The translations under genes were made by a program, and so were the position numbers. The notes beneath the pieces were generated by a model that was given only the letters and a program-made list of their open reading frames with translations, was not told the DNA's origin and made no database searches. Positions 31,142 through 40,000 of a stretch of 43,066 nucleotides of DNA are shown one piece after another (the stretch's first letter is position 1; every line of letters begins with the position of its first letter). This DNA is from an archaeon (GTDB lineage Archaea; Nanobdellota; Nanobdellia; Woesearchaeales; GW2011-AR15): NCBI GenBank assembly GCA_018657065.1, contig JABHXU010000017.1, positions 1 to 43,066 on the forward strand, given 5' to 3'.

Positions 31142-32863
31142 ATGAAAGCAATCCCCTTAATTTCAGCAAATTTGAAATCTTTTATGAGAAATTGGTCTTC
31201 TGTTGTTTTGCTTTTGGTTTTTCCTTTAATTTTAATTGGAACAATTTTTTTATCTTTTAGTCCTGACGGAATAACTCAGATTCCTGTTGGTGTGATTGAC
31301 CCATTAAGTCACCCAGAATCTTTGCAATTTGTAGATGCATCTTCTGATTTTTTAGATGTTAGTTGGTATAGTTCACTTGATGATTGTATAAAAGAACTTA
31401 AAACCTATAAACAGTATTGTTGTTTGGAAATAATTGGTGGAGATTCATTTATTTTAGATGTTCATTATGATAATACAAGAGAACCAATAATTTGGGAAAT
31501 TCTTGAACGAATAAAAACATCCGTTGATATTTTAGAAGCACAAAAATCTAAAGAAAAAGCAAGTGAGATTTTAGGAGAATTTGGTTCGTTAAGTGGTCAA
31601 ATATCGAAATTTGAAACTCAGGTTGATTCAGCAGATGATGTTATTGATGAATATATAACAGGAACAGATAATTCTATTAACACACTAAGAAATGCTCACA
31701 CAGAATTGGATCAAAGCCTTGATCAAATGGATCAAGATATAAATGACATAAGTTCAACAAAATATAATTTAGAGTATAAAAAAAATACATTATATTATAG
31801 TACAATTAATAGTTTAAATGTTATTGATTCGTATTTAAATTCTATGACGGTGGCAGATACAGATATTTATATGTTAAACACATTAAAACAAGAGTCGGAT
31901 GATTTAAGAGATGAAATAGAAGACTATAATGATGAAGCAGAAGATTCATTTAGTGATGTAGATAATAAAATTTCAACTTATAGAATGACTAGTCAAAAAG
32001 GTCGAACATATTTAGTTGAAATTGATGAAGGTGTGGATACTATGTATACCACAAAAAATAACCTTTATGATTATAAATTTAAACTTAGAAATTTGGGTGA
32101 TGACCTTTCTAATACTAGACATAATTTAGATAAAGTAGGAACATTAAATCCTGAACTTATAGCGTCACCAGTGAAATTGTTAACCAATCCTCAATATGTT
32201 CCTCCAGTTAAATCATCATATCTTGCTAGTGAAAATATTTTTGATGATATGATGAAAGGAATAAATCTTATTGGTCTTCAAACATTGTTTCCTAAATTAC
32301 TTTTACTTATTGTTATATTTTTATCATTATTAATTTCAACTTTTATTTGTTTAAGTGAAATTAATTCACCTGCAAATGTTAGAGTAAGTACAATTAGATG
32401 TGTTTCATTTCATGAATTTTTTGCAACATATACTTCTTCACTAATTATTATTTTCCCACCAATTTTAATTGTTTTAGTACTTGGTTACACTATTTTTGAA
32501 CTTAGTATTCCTTTTCTTTGGGTTTTTATTGCAATGTATTTGCTTTCAACAACATTCATAATGCTAGGAATGTCTCTTTCTTATTTAGTTGTCAAAGAAT
32601 CTATCACAATGCTTATTACAACATTTCTTCTTATGTTTTTATTATTTTTTTCAGGATACATTCTTCCAATTGAAAGGATGAGCACTGTTTCGAAAATAAT
32701 AGCAGAAATTTCTCCAGGAAAAATTAGTTTAGATTTATTTAACCAACTAACATTTTACCATCAATCTATTCAGACTGTTATGATTGGATTTTTGATGTTA
32801 TTTGTATGGTACATTTCTTCAATGTTAATAACTTATATTATTAAAATTCTTAGAAATTTGTAA
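31142..32863 (+). CDS. ABC-2 type permease with large coiled-coil outer domain
   Basis: 573 residues. One hydrophobic helix at about 20-40 and a block of five or so at about 380-570 are separated by a ~340-residue outer region. That region includes a small domain with paired Cys (CIKELKTYKQYCC) and long helical coiled-coil segments with many Asp and Ser (about 140-340). The layout resembles YhgE/Pip-like and MmpL-free ABC-2 exporters with a large loop between helix 1 and 2. It is coupled with the ATPase gene. The outer coiled coil may contact a partner protein. A hairpin follows the stop. Confidence 0.8.
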   Translation: MKAIPLISANLKSFMRNWSSVVLLLVFPLILIGTIFLSFSPDGITQIPVGVIDPLSHPESLQFVDASSDFLDVSWYSSLDDCIKELKTYKQYCCLEIIGGDSFILDVHYDNTREPIIWEILERIKTSVDILEAQKSKEKASEILGEFGSLSGQISKFETQVDSADDVIDEYITGTDNSINTLRNAHTELDQSLDQMDQDINDISSTKYNLEYKKNTLYYSTINSLNVIDSYLNSMTVADTDIYMLNTLKQESDDLRDEIEDYNDEAEDSFSDVDNKISTYRMTSQKGRTYLVEIDEGVDTMYTTKNNLYDYKFKLRNLGDDLSNTRHNLDKVGTLNPELIASPVKLLTNPQYVPPVKSSYLASENIFDDMMKGINLIGLQTLFPKLLLLIVIFLSLLISTFICLSEINSPANVRVSTIRCVSFHEFFATYTSSLIIIFPPILIVLVLGYTIFELSIPFLWVFIAMYLLSTTFIMLGMSLSYLVVKESITMLITTFLLMFLLFFSGYILPIERMSTVSKIIAEISPGKISLDLFNQLTFYHQSIQTVMIGFLMLFVWYISSMLITYIIKILRNL

Positions 32864-32868
32864 AAATC

Positions 32869-32891
32869 GTAAATGCGATTATTGCATTTAC
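32869..32891 (+). terminator. perfect hairpin after the ABC permease gene
   Basis: GTAAATGC and GCATTTAC form a perfect 8-base-pair stem with a 7-base loop, six bases after the stop. It is likely to mark the transcript's 3' end. No T-run follows directly, so it may protect RNA rather than stop the polymerase. Confidence 0.5.
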
Positions 32892-32966
32892 TAGTTGGTA
32901 TGCTATACTCATTTTAACTGTTGCATATCTTAAAGTAATTTGTATACTGGTTGATTAAACAATAAC

Positions 32967-32976
32967 TTTTAAATAC
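32967..32976 (+). promoter_or_regulatory. TATA box for the PEP synthase-GAPDH unit
   Basis: CTTTTAAATA lies 60 bases before the ATG at 33031. GAGAGGTG (33018-33025) is a strong ribosome site. The leader would be about 35 bases. The remainder of this intergenic region (32892-32966) shows no recognised feature. Confidence 0.5.
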
Positions 32977-33030
32977 TGCACGTCTTTTAATTTACCATAG
33001 ATTCATGATTATAAAAAGAGAGGTGTTAAC

Positions 33031-35790
33031 ATGAACAGAAAATCAGCCTATATTCTATGGTTTAATCAACTTGGTATTGAAGATGTTCCACTAGTTGGTG
33101 GAAAAAACGCGTCCTTAGGAGAAATGTATCGGATGCTAACAAAAAAAGGAGTTAATATTCCTAATGGTTTTGCAATAACTGCTCAAGCTTATTTTTACAT
33201 ATTAGAAAAAGCAGGAATTAAGCAAAAAATTCAAGATGTTTTAAAAGATTTAAACACACATGATATTAGAAATTTACAAATCAGAGGAGCAAAAGTAAGA
33301 AAATTAATTAGAGAATCTCCTATACCTTCTGATTTAGCAAAACTTATCTATGATAATTATAAAAAACTTTCAAAACAGTATAAAACAAATGCTGTTGATG
33401 TTGCTGTAAGAAGTAGTGCAACTGCTGAAGATTTGCCAGATGCTAGTTTTGCAGGACAACAAGAAACATATCTAAATATTAGAGGAGAAAAAGCTTTATT
33501 ACAATCATGTAAGGATTGTTTTGCATCACTATTTACAGATAGAGCAATCTCATATAGAGTTGATAAAGGATTTGATCATTTTTCTATTGGATTAAGTATT
33601 GCTGTTCAAAAAATGGTTAGAGCTGATAAAGCATGTTCAGGAGTTATGTTTTCAATTGATACTGAATCAGGATTTAAAAATGCAGTATTTATTACTGGAG
33701 CATATGGTTTAGGAGAAAATGTTGTTCAAGGAGCAGTTAATCCTGATGAATATTATGTGTTTAAACCAACACTAGGAAAAGCTAAAAATCCGATAATAAG
33801 TAAAACAGTAGGATCAAAAAAAGTTATGATGGTTTATACAGATAATAAATCAGTCAGACCTGTTAAAAATATTCCTGTACCTGAAAAAGATAGAATAAAA
33901 TATGTTTTAACTGATAAAGAAACGTTGTTACTTGCTAAATGGGCTTGTGTTATTGAAGATCATTATTCAAAAAAAGCAGGATACCTAAAACCAATGGATA
34001 TGGAATGGGCTAAAGATGGTCAAACTGGAAAACTTTTCATTGTTCAAGCAAGACCTGAAACAGTTCATAGTCAAAAGAAAGCACAAATGCTTGAAAGATT
34101 CGTATTAAGAGAAGAAGGAAAAGCTCTTGTTAAAGGACGAAGTGTTGGAGAAAAAATTGGACAAGGAAAAGTTCATGTCATTAAAAGTGTAAAAGATATT
34201 ACTAAGTTTAAGAAAGGAGAAATTCTTGTTACCGAAATGACTGATCCAGATTGGGAGCCAATTATGAAAATTGCTTCAGCAATTGTTACAAATAAAGGTG
34301 GAAGAACATGTCACGCCGCAATTGTATCTAGGGAACTTGGAATTCCTTGTATTGTGGGAACATTAACAGGAACATCTCTTCTTAGAGACAATATGAAAGT
34401 AACAGTTGATTGTTCACAAGGAAGCGAAGGATTTGTTTATGATGGATTTTTAAAATACGAAGTAGTTAAAACTAATCTCAAAAAAATACATAAAACAAAA
34501 ACCAAAGTTATGATGAATATTGGTAATCCTGAACAAGCATTTCAATTAAGTGATATGCCTTGTCATGGAGTTGGTTTAGCCAGAGAAGAATTTATTATTA
34601 ATTCTTTTATTAAAATTCATCCATTAGCTTTACTTCATTATGATACTTTAAGAGATAAAAAAGCTAAAAAATTGATTGCAGAGTTAACTAAAGGATACAA
34701 GGACAAAGCACAATATTTTGTTGATAAATTAGCTTATGGAGTAGCAACAATTGCAGCAGCATTTTATCCAAATGATGTTGTTGTTAGATTAAGTGACTTT
34801 AAGAGTAATGAATATGCAAATTTAATTGGTGGAAAAGAATTTGAACCTATTGAAGATAATCCAATGATTGGTTGGAGAGGAGCATCAAGATATTATGATG
34901 ATCATTACAAAGAAGCATTTGCATTAGAATGTGTAGCTATGAAAAAAGTCAGAAATGAAATGGGATTAACAAATTTAGTTGTAATGGTTCCATTTTGTAG
35001 AACTGTAGAAGAAGGTAAAAAAGTAATTAAAGTAATGGCACAAAATGGTTTAAAACAAGGTGTGAACGGTTTACGAGTTTATGCAATGTGTGAAATTCCT
35101 GCTAATGTTTTACTTGCTGAACAGTTCTTGGATGTATTTGATGGTTTCTCAATTGGAAGCAATGATTTAACACAATTAACATTAGGATTAGATAGAGATT
35201 CTGAACTTGTTGCTCATATTTATGATGAGAGAAACGATGCAGTAAAAATGTTAATTGCTAGTGTTATTAAAGTTGCTAATAAAAAGAAAAAACATATGGG
35301 TTTTTGTGGAGATGCACCTTCAAGTTTACCTGGATACGCAGAGTTTTTGGTTAAATGTGGAATTGAATCTCTTTCAGTTACACCTGATGCAGTTCTTAAA
35401 ACATTACTTCATGTTGTTGATACTGAAAAAAAAATGAAGAGAAAAACCAAAGATAAGCGGAGCTTATCTGGGCACAGAAATTCCAAAGAAATTTCTAGTG
35501 AATCTTCATCAAAAAAACCAAAAAAGAAAGCTATTAAAAAAGCAGTAAAGAAGGTTGTTAGAAAAACTGTTAGCAAACCAAAAAAAGTTGTGAAAAAAAA
35601 AGCCAGAAGAACAACACATAGATCTAAAAGTGGAAAAAAACTTTACGCAGTTAGAGGTAAAGATGGCAAAATTAAAGACATCCAGACTTATAAAAGAGCT
35701 CATGCAGCAGACATTAAAAGAAAATCAAAGGCTGAAAAAGCAGCATCTAAAAAAAATCCTGTAAAAAAAAGTTCAAAAAAGAAAAGGTGA
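33031..35790 (+). CDS. ppsA: phosphoenolpyruvate synthase with Lys-rich C-terminal extension
   Basis: 919 residues; usual PEP synthases are about 790-820. Layout: ATP-binding N-terminal domain (1-345; GGKNASLGEM, RSSATAEDLPDASFAGQQ); phospho-His domain with GGRTCHAAIVSRELGIPC (His428); C-terminal PEP/pyruvate barrel with GLAREEFI, GSNDLTQLTLG and GFCGDAPSS (Cys759). It converts pyruvate and ATP to PEP, AMP and phosphate. From about residue 805 a basic tail follows, with histone-H1-like KKAVKKVVRKTVSKPKK and then KKLYAVRGKDGKIKDIQTYK. Two hairpin-forming palindromes lie at the junction (35451-35496). GAPDH is translated from a GGTGA overlapping the stop, so the pair is a gluconeogenic operon. 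Confidence 0.93.
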   Translation: MNRKSAYILWFNQLGIEDVPLVGGKNASLGEMYRMLTKKGVNIPNGFAITAQAYFYILEKAGIKQKIQDVLKDLNTHDIRNLQIRGAKVRKLIRESPIPSDLAKLIYDNYKKLSKQYKTNAVDVAVRSSATAEDLPDASFAGQQETYLNIRGEKALLQSCKDCFASLFTDRAISYRVDKGFDHFSIGLSIAVQKMVRADKACSGVMFSIDTESGFKNAVFITGAYGLGENVVQGAVNPDEYYVFKPTLGKAKNPIISKTVGSKKVMMVYTDNKSVRPVKNIPVPEKDRIKYVLTDKETLLLAKWACVIEDHYSKKAGYLKPMDMEWAKDGQTGKLFIVQARPETVHSQKKAQMLERFVLREEGKALVKGRSVGEKIGQGKVHVIKSVKDITKFKKGEILVTEMTDPDWEPIMKIASAIVTNKGGRTCHAAIVSRELGIPCIVGTLTGTSLLRDNMKVTVDCSQGSEGFVYDGFLKYEVVKTNLKKIHKTKTKVMMNIGNPEQAFQLSDMPCHGVGLAREEFIINSFIKIHPLALLHYDTLRDKKAKKLIAELTKGYKDKAQYFVDKLAYGVATIAAAFYPNDVVVRLSDFKSNEYANLIGGKEFEPIEDNPMIGWRGASRYYDDHYKEAFALECVAMKKVRNEMGLTNLVVMVPFCRTVEEGKKVIKVMAQNGLKQGVNGLRVYAMCEIPANVLLAEQFLDVFDGFSIGSNDLTQLTLGLDRDSELVAHIYDERNDAVKMLIASVIKVANKKKKHMGFCGDAPSSLPGYAEFLVKCGIESLSVTPDAVLKTLLHVVDTEKKMKRKTKDKRSLSGHRNSKEISSESSSKKPKKKAIKKAVKKVVRKTVSKPKKVVKKKARRTTHRSKSGKKLYAVRGKDGKIKDIQTYKRAHAADIKRKSKAEKAASKKNPVKKSSKKKR
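35451..35496 (+). repeat. two in-frame palindromes inside ppsA
   Basis: AGATAAGC-GGA-GCTTATCT (35451-35469) is a perfect 8-base-pair hairpin with a 3-base loop. Six bases later AGAAATT-CCAAAGA-AATTTCT (35476-35496) is a perfect 7-base-pair hairpin. The pair sits exactly where the enzyme ends and the Lys-rich tail begins, and the reading frame is kept. It looks like a small palindromic element inserted in frame. Confidence 0.45.
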
Positions 35791-35795
35791 ATTAA

Positions 35796-36791
35796 ATGGT
35801 GAAAGTAGCAATCAACGGGTTTGGAAGGATTGGAAGACAAGTTCTTAGAATTGGTCTGAAAGAAAAAAAACTGGATTTTGTTGCTGTTAATGATTTAACT
35901 GATGTTGAAACATTAGCATACCTTTTCAAATATGATTCAGTTCATGGAACATATCCAGGAAAAGTTAAAGCATCAGGTAAAAATTTAATTATCGATGGAA
36001 AAAAAATAAAAGTTTTATCTGAAAAAGATCCTAGTGTTTTACCTTGGAAAGAATTGGGTGTTAGTTATGTTGTTGAAAGCACTGGAAGATTTAGAACTAA
36101 AGAACAAGCGTCCCTTCATTTGAAAGCAGGTGCAAAAAAAGTATTAATTAGTGCTCCAGCAAAGGGTAAATCCCCAGTAAAAACAATTGTTATAGGTGTA
36201 AATGATAAATCTTACAATAAGAAAAAAGATCATATAATTAGTAATGCCTCTTGCACAACTAATTGTTTAGCGCCAGTTGTTAAAGTGTTACATGATAAAT
36301 TTAAGATTAAACATGGATTTATGACAACTGTTCATTCATATACAAATGATCAAAAAATTCTTGATTTGCCTCATAAAGATCCGAGGCGTGGAAGAGCCGC
36401 CGCTCTAAATATTATTCCAACAACAACAGGTGCAGCAGTAGCAACAACTAATGTTATTCCATCATTAAAAGGAAAATTAGATGGTATGGCAATGAGAGTT
36501 CCTACACCTTGTGGATCAATTACTGATTTTGTTTGTGTAGTAAATAAAAAAACAACAGTAGAAGAAGTAAATAAAGTAATAAAGCAAGCAGCATCTAAAG
36601 CATTAAAAGGAGTATTAAGATATAGTGAAGAACATTTAGTAAGTTCAGATATATTAAATGATTCTTGTTCATCTATATTTGATTCATTATCAACAAAAGT
36701 TATTGATGGAAAATTATTAAAAATTGTTTCATGGTATGATAATGAATGGGGATATTCAAGTAGATGTGTTGATATGTTGAAGATTTTGTAG
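35796..36791 (+). CDS. gap: bacterial-type glyceraldehyde-3-phosphate dehydrogenase
   Basis: 331 residues. INGFGRIGRQVLR is the NAD-binding start; VNDLTD carries the Asp typical of NAD preference; the active site SNASCTTNCLAP contains Cys153; a later block is TTTGAAVATT and WYDNEWGYSSR. These are class I (bacterial/eukaryotic) GAPDH signatures. The archaeal type II enzyme is a different sequence, so this gene was probably acquired from bacteria. It links glyceraldehyde-3-phosphate and 1,3-bisphosphoglycerate. The ribosome site GGTGA overlaps the ppsA stop, so it is translationally coupled to PEP synthase. Confidence 0.95.
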   Translation: MVKVAINGFGRIGRQVLRIGLKEKKLDFVAVNDLTDVETLAYLFKYDSVHGTYPGKVKASGKNLIIDGKKIKVLSEKDPSVLPWKELGVSYVVESTGRFRTKEQASLHLKAGAKKVLISAPAKGKSPVKTIVIGVNDKSYNKKKDHIISNASCTTNCLAPVVKVLHDKFKIKHGFMTTVHSYTNDQKILDLPHKDPRRGRAAALNIIPTTTGAAVATTNVIPSLKGKLDGMAMRVPTPCGSITDFVCVVNKKTTVEEVNKVIKQAASKALKGVLRYSEEHLVSSDILNDSCSSIFDSLSTKVIDGKLLKIVSWYDNEWGYSSRCVDMLKIL

Positions 36792-36796
36792 AAATC

Positions 36797-36880
36797 TTCG
36801 ACACACGGAAATTTTTAATTTCCTTTGTGTTGAAAATAATGTAATAAACTTCTTTAACACACAAAATTATTCTTTTTTTT
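36797..36880 (+). terminator. long hairpin and T-run after GAPDH
   Basis: TTCGACACA pairs with TGTGTTGAA (one G-U) outside a perfect GGAAATT-TTT-AATTTCC stem (36797-36834), about 16 pairs in total with a small internal bulge. A run of eight T follows at 36873-36880. It probably ends the ppsA-gap transcript. CACACGGAAATT in the left arm resembles sequences at 11811 and 35473. Confidence 0.6.
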
Positions 36881-36960
36881 CCTATACTTTTTTAAATTCC
36901 ATTGAATTTTTTTATTTTATATCTTCTTAATATAGAACTAAAAATTATTACAAGAAGGAA

Positions 36961-36995
36961 CCATAAATAATCAAATACTATTTTAAGTTAGTATT
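36961..36995 (+). promoter_or_regulatory. DASS transporter promoter region with inverted repeat
   Basis: CATAAATAAT (about 36962-36971) is TATA-like. It is followed by AATACTA-N8-TAGTATT (36974-36995), a perfect 7-base inverted repeat at the expected transcription start. The ACTA/TAGT half-sites resemble those in the gdhA leader (ATAACTA/TAGTTAT), with a different spacing. Confidence 0.35.
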
Positions 36996-37023
36996 CAAAA
37001 GTAATTAGAGTATCAAAGAAAAA

Positions 37024-38655
37024 ATGTTAGACATTAAGAAAAATCCAAATAAGAAAGAATTGAGGCAATCAGCTAAAACAAAAAAGGAGATTGTAAAATA
37101 TATAAAAAATGTTGAACAAGATTTAGAAAAAGAAATAGAAGTAAGAAAAATAGACAAACCAAACTTTTCAAAAGATAGTATTCATAAATCAACAGACCTT
37201 TTTGGAAAAGGATTTAATTATTTTATTGATCTAGAAGAAAAATTTACTCAAGATTTTTTATTTGGTTATCTTCCTGAAAAAATTAAAAAATACATTAAAG
37301 TTATTATCCCATTTTTGCTTATGCTTTTTGTGTTAGTATTTCCTATGAATATTGATCCGCAGATTAGAAAAGCATTTGCGTTATTTATTTGCATTTCACT
37401 TTTATGGGCTTTAGAATCATTAAGTATGATTGTGACAGCTCTTTTAATTCCTGTTTTAGCTGTGATGCTTGGACTAATTAAGAATTCAAATCCATTTGAT
37501 TCATTTTCTAATCCAATAATATATTTATTGCTTTCAGGTTTGATTTTAGCACAAGCATTTAGAAAACATGAACTAGATAGAATGCTTTCAGTTAAAGTTG
37601 TTGCCATGTCAAACGGAAATATGAAAAAACTTTTGTTTTTTTTAATGTCAATATCAGCGTTACTTGGAATGTGGATGTCTAATACAGCTACAATAGCTCT
37701 AATGATTCCTGTTATTTTATCAATTTCATCAAAATTAAACGGTACTTCTGATAAAAATTATACTCCAATGCTTCTACTTAGCTCAGGTTTTGCAGCAGCA
37801 ATTGGTGGAGTATCTACTATTCTAGGAGCAAATCCCAATGCAATTACAGCGGCCTTTTTGAGCAATACAATAAAATTTGAATTTGTTGATTGGTCAGTAA
37901 TAGGATTTCCAATTTCATTAATTCTATTTTTGATAACTTATGTTATATTTTTAAAAATTTATAAAATAAAGAGTGAAAAAATTTCTATTGGAGAATTAAA
38001 AAAAGAAGCAAGAAAATTAAAATTAAATGATGATCAAAAAAAAATTTTAATAATTTTTATTCCTACAATTTTAGCATGGTTGTTTGGTGCAAAACTTTTT
38101 TCTTTTTTGAATCTTCCAATTGATTTTTTTAGAACAGAAGTAATAGGACTCTCTGCAGCAATTTTGTTTTTTGTTTTGAAAGTTCTAAAATGGGATGATG
38201 TTAGAGGAATTCCTTGGGAAATCTTTTTACTTGTAGGAGGTGCTTTAACTTTAGGACAAATATTAATTGATACAGGCGCGGCATCATTTTTAGCTATTAA
38301 TTTATTTGCAAAATTATCTTTTTTGCCAGATCCAGTAATAATTTTAATTATTGTAATTTTTGCAATGGTATTATCAAACTTAGTAAATAATTCTTCAACA
38401 ACTATTATTCTTGTACCAGTTTTAATACAATCTTTTTCATTTTTAGCTATTGATATAAGACTTATGGCAATGGCTGTTGCAATGGCAACAGCAGTTTCCC
38501 CATTGACTCCAATAGCAATACCTTCATTTTCATTAATTTATGGTACTGGTAAAATCAACAGAAGGGAAATGATAAAAACAGGATTTAAAGTTGCACTCAT
38601 TTGTGGTCCTGTTCTAGCAATTTTACTTTCAGTGATAAATTATTTTTTTATATAA
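37024..38655 (+). CDS. DASS/SLC13-family divalent anion:sodium symporter
   Basis: 543 residues. A hydrophilic N-terminal region of about 85 residues rich in Lys/Glu is followed by about 12 hydrophobic helices. Family signatures: MWMSNTATIALMIPV (SNT motif, near 218-232), GANPNAITAAF, and the second-half SNLVNNSSTTIILVPVL. These transporters import dicarboxylates, citrate or sulfate with sodium. The specific substrate cannot be read here. The cytosolic N-terminal extension is longer than usual. Glutamate dehydrogenase follows under its own promoter, which makes uptake of dicarboxylates or similar acids plausible. Confidence 0.88.
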   Translation: MLDIKKNPNKKELRQSAKTKKEIVKYIKNVEQDLEKEIEVRKIDKPNFSKDSIHKSTDLFGKGFNYFIDLEEKFTQDFLFGYLPEKIKKYIKVIIPFLLMLFVLVFPMNIDPQIRKAFALFICISLLWALESLSMIVTALLIPVLAVMLGLIKNSNPFDSFSNPIIYLLLSGLILAQAFRKHELDRMLSVKVVAMSNGNMKKLLFFLMSISALLGMWMSNTATIALMIPVILSISSKLNGTSDKNYTPMLLLSSGFAAAIGGVSTILGANPNAITAAFLSNTIKFEFVDWSVIGFPISLILFLITYVIFLKIYKIKSEKISIGELKKEARKLKLNDDQKKILIIFIPTILAWLFGAKLFSFLNLPIDFFRTEVIGLSAAILFFVLKVLKWDDVRGIPWEIFLLVGGALTLGQILIDTGAASFLAINLFAKLSFLPDPVIILIIVIFAMVLSNLVNNSSTTIILVPVLIQSFSFLAIDIRLMAMAVAMATAVSPLTPIAIPSFSLIYGTGKINRREMIKTGFKVALICGPVLAILLSVINYFFI

Positions 38656-38680
38656 TTTTATGAAGTTCTTAATTTACTAA

Positions 38681-38688
38681 TTTTTTTT
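38681..38688 (+). terminator. T-run after the DASS transporter gene
   Basis: Eight consecutive T lie 26 bases after the stop, fitting an archaeal oligo-T terminator. No hairpin is needed or obvious here. Confidence 0.45.
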
Positions 38689-38703
38689 CACAACACCGAG
38701 TTA

Positions 38704-38764
38704 TTTATATATAGATTAAATGTTAATTTTTAATAACTAGAATAATTATTAGTTATAAAGGTGA
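38704..38764 (+). promoter_or_regulatory. gdhA promoter and leader with inverted repeat
   Basis: TTTATATATA (38704-38713) is the TATA box. The leader contains ATAACTA-N10-TAGTTAT (38733-38756), just before the ribosome site GGTGA (38760-38764) of the ATG at 38771. The repeat could be an operator or an RNA hairpin beside the ribosome site. Confidence 0.45.
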
Positions 38765-38770
38765 TTTATT

Positions 38771-40000
38771 ATGGCAGTATTTGATAATGTAAAAAAACAA
38801 TTAGACAAAGTTCAAAAAATTACACAAATGAGTGAAAATGAAATTGATTATCTAAAAAGACCTAGAAGAGTTTTAGAAGTTAATTTTCCAGTTAAAATGG
38901 ATTCTGGAGAAATAAAATATTTCACAGGTTATAGAGTTCAATTTAATAATGCAAGAGGTCCAACAAAAGGAGGAATTAGATTTCATCCTCAAGTAGATTT
39001 ATCTGAAGTCAAATCCTTAGCATTTTGGATGGCTCTAAAAACAAGTGTTGTTGATATTCCTTATGGGGGAGGAAAAGGAGGAATAATTGTTAACCCTAAA
39101 GAATTGTCAAAAGGAGAATTGGAAAGATTATCAAGAGCATTTATTAGAGCAATTCATGAATTTGTTGGTCCGACTATTGATATTCCAGCACCAGATGTTT
39201 ATACAACTCCTCAAATAATGGCTTGGATGCTTGATGAATATGAAAAAATTAAAGGGGAACATTTACCAGGATTAATTACTGGAAAACCTCTTGAACTTGG
39301 AGGTTCTAAAGGTAGAGGAACAGCAACAGCTCAAGGTGGAGCATATTGTTTGAGAGAATATTTAGAATTACAAAATAAAAAACCAAGTCAAACAACAGTA
39401 GCAATTCAAGGATTTGGAAATGCTGGAAGTTTTATGGCAAAAATTTTAGATTCTTGGGGATATAAAATTGTTGCAGTAAGTGATTCTAAAACTGGAATTT
39501 ATAATGAATCAGGATTAGATGTTCCTAAATTATTAAAACATAAAACAGATACAAGATCTGTTAGTGGTTTTGCTAAAGAAATTAGTAATGAAGAGTTACT
39601 TAGTTTAGGTGTTGATGTTTTAGTTCCTGCTGCATTAGAAAATCAAATAACTAAAGAGAATGCATCTAGTATCAAAGCAAAAGTTATTGTTGAATTAGCA
39701 AATGGTCCGATTACTCCTGAAGCTGATACAATTTTGGAACAAAATAATCTTGTTGTTATACCTGATATTTTAGCAAATGCAGGTGGAGTAACTGTGAGTT
39801 ATTTTGAGTGGGTTCAAAATTTATATGGATATTATTGGACAGAAGAAGAAGTTTTAGAAAAACTTGAAAAAATAATGGTTAAATCTTTTAATGAAGTTTA
39901 TAAAACTTCTAAAGATCATAACACAAGTCTAAGAAATGGTGCATATATTTTAGCAATAAAAAGAATAATTGATGCAGAAAGACTTAGAGGGAATATTTAG
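38771..40000 (+). CDS. gdhA: glutamate dehydrogenase (Glu/Leu/Phe/Val dehydrogenase family)
   Basis: 409 residues, the normal length for hexameric family enzymes. Substrate domain: [18 protein letters not shown], and the catalytic PYGGGKGG with Lys102. NAD(P) domain: [11 protein letters not shown] near 220-230, then [12 protein letters not shown], whose Asp suggests NAD use. C-terminal [16 protein letters not shown] is conserved. It deaminates glutamate to 2-oxoglutarate and ammonia, or the reverse. Its last four bases overlap the convergent surface-protein gene. Confidence 0.95.
   Translation: MAVFDNVKKQLDKVQKITQMSENEIDYLKRPRRVLEVNFPVKMDSGEIKYFTGYRVQFNNARGPTKGGIRFHPQVDLSEVKSLAFWMALKTSVVDIPYGGGKGGIIVNPKELSKGELERLSRAFIRAIHEFVGPTIDIPAPDVYTTPQIMAWMLDEYEKIKGEHLPGLITGKPLELGGSKGRGTATAQGGAYCLREYLELQNKKPSQTTVAIQGFGNAGSFMAKILDSWGYKIVAVSDSKTGIYNESGLDVPKLLKHKTDTRSVSGFAKEISNEELLSLGVDVLVPAALENQITKENASSIKAKVIVELANGPITPEADTILEQNNLVVIPDILANAGGVTVSYFEWVQNLYGYYWTEEEVLEKLEKIMVKSFNEVYKTSKDHNTSLRNGAYILAIKRIIDAERLRGNI

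Noticed and set aside
37266-37607. 113-codon minus-strand ORF
   Set aside because: Antisense to membrane helices of the DASS transporter; no independent support.
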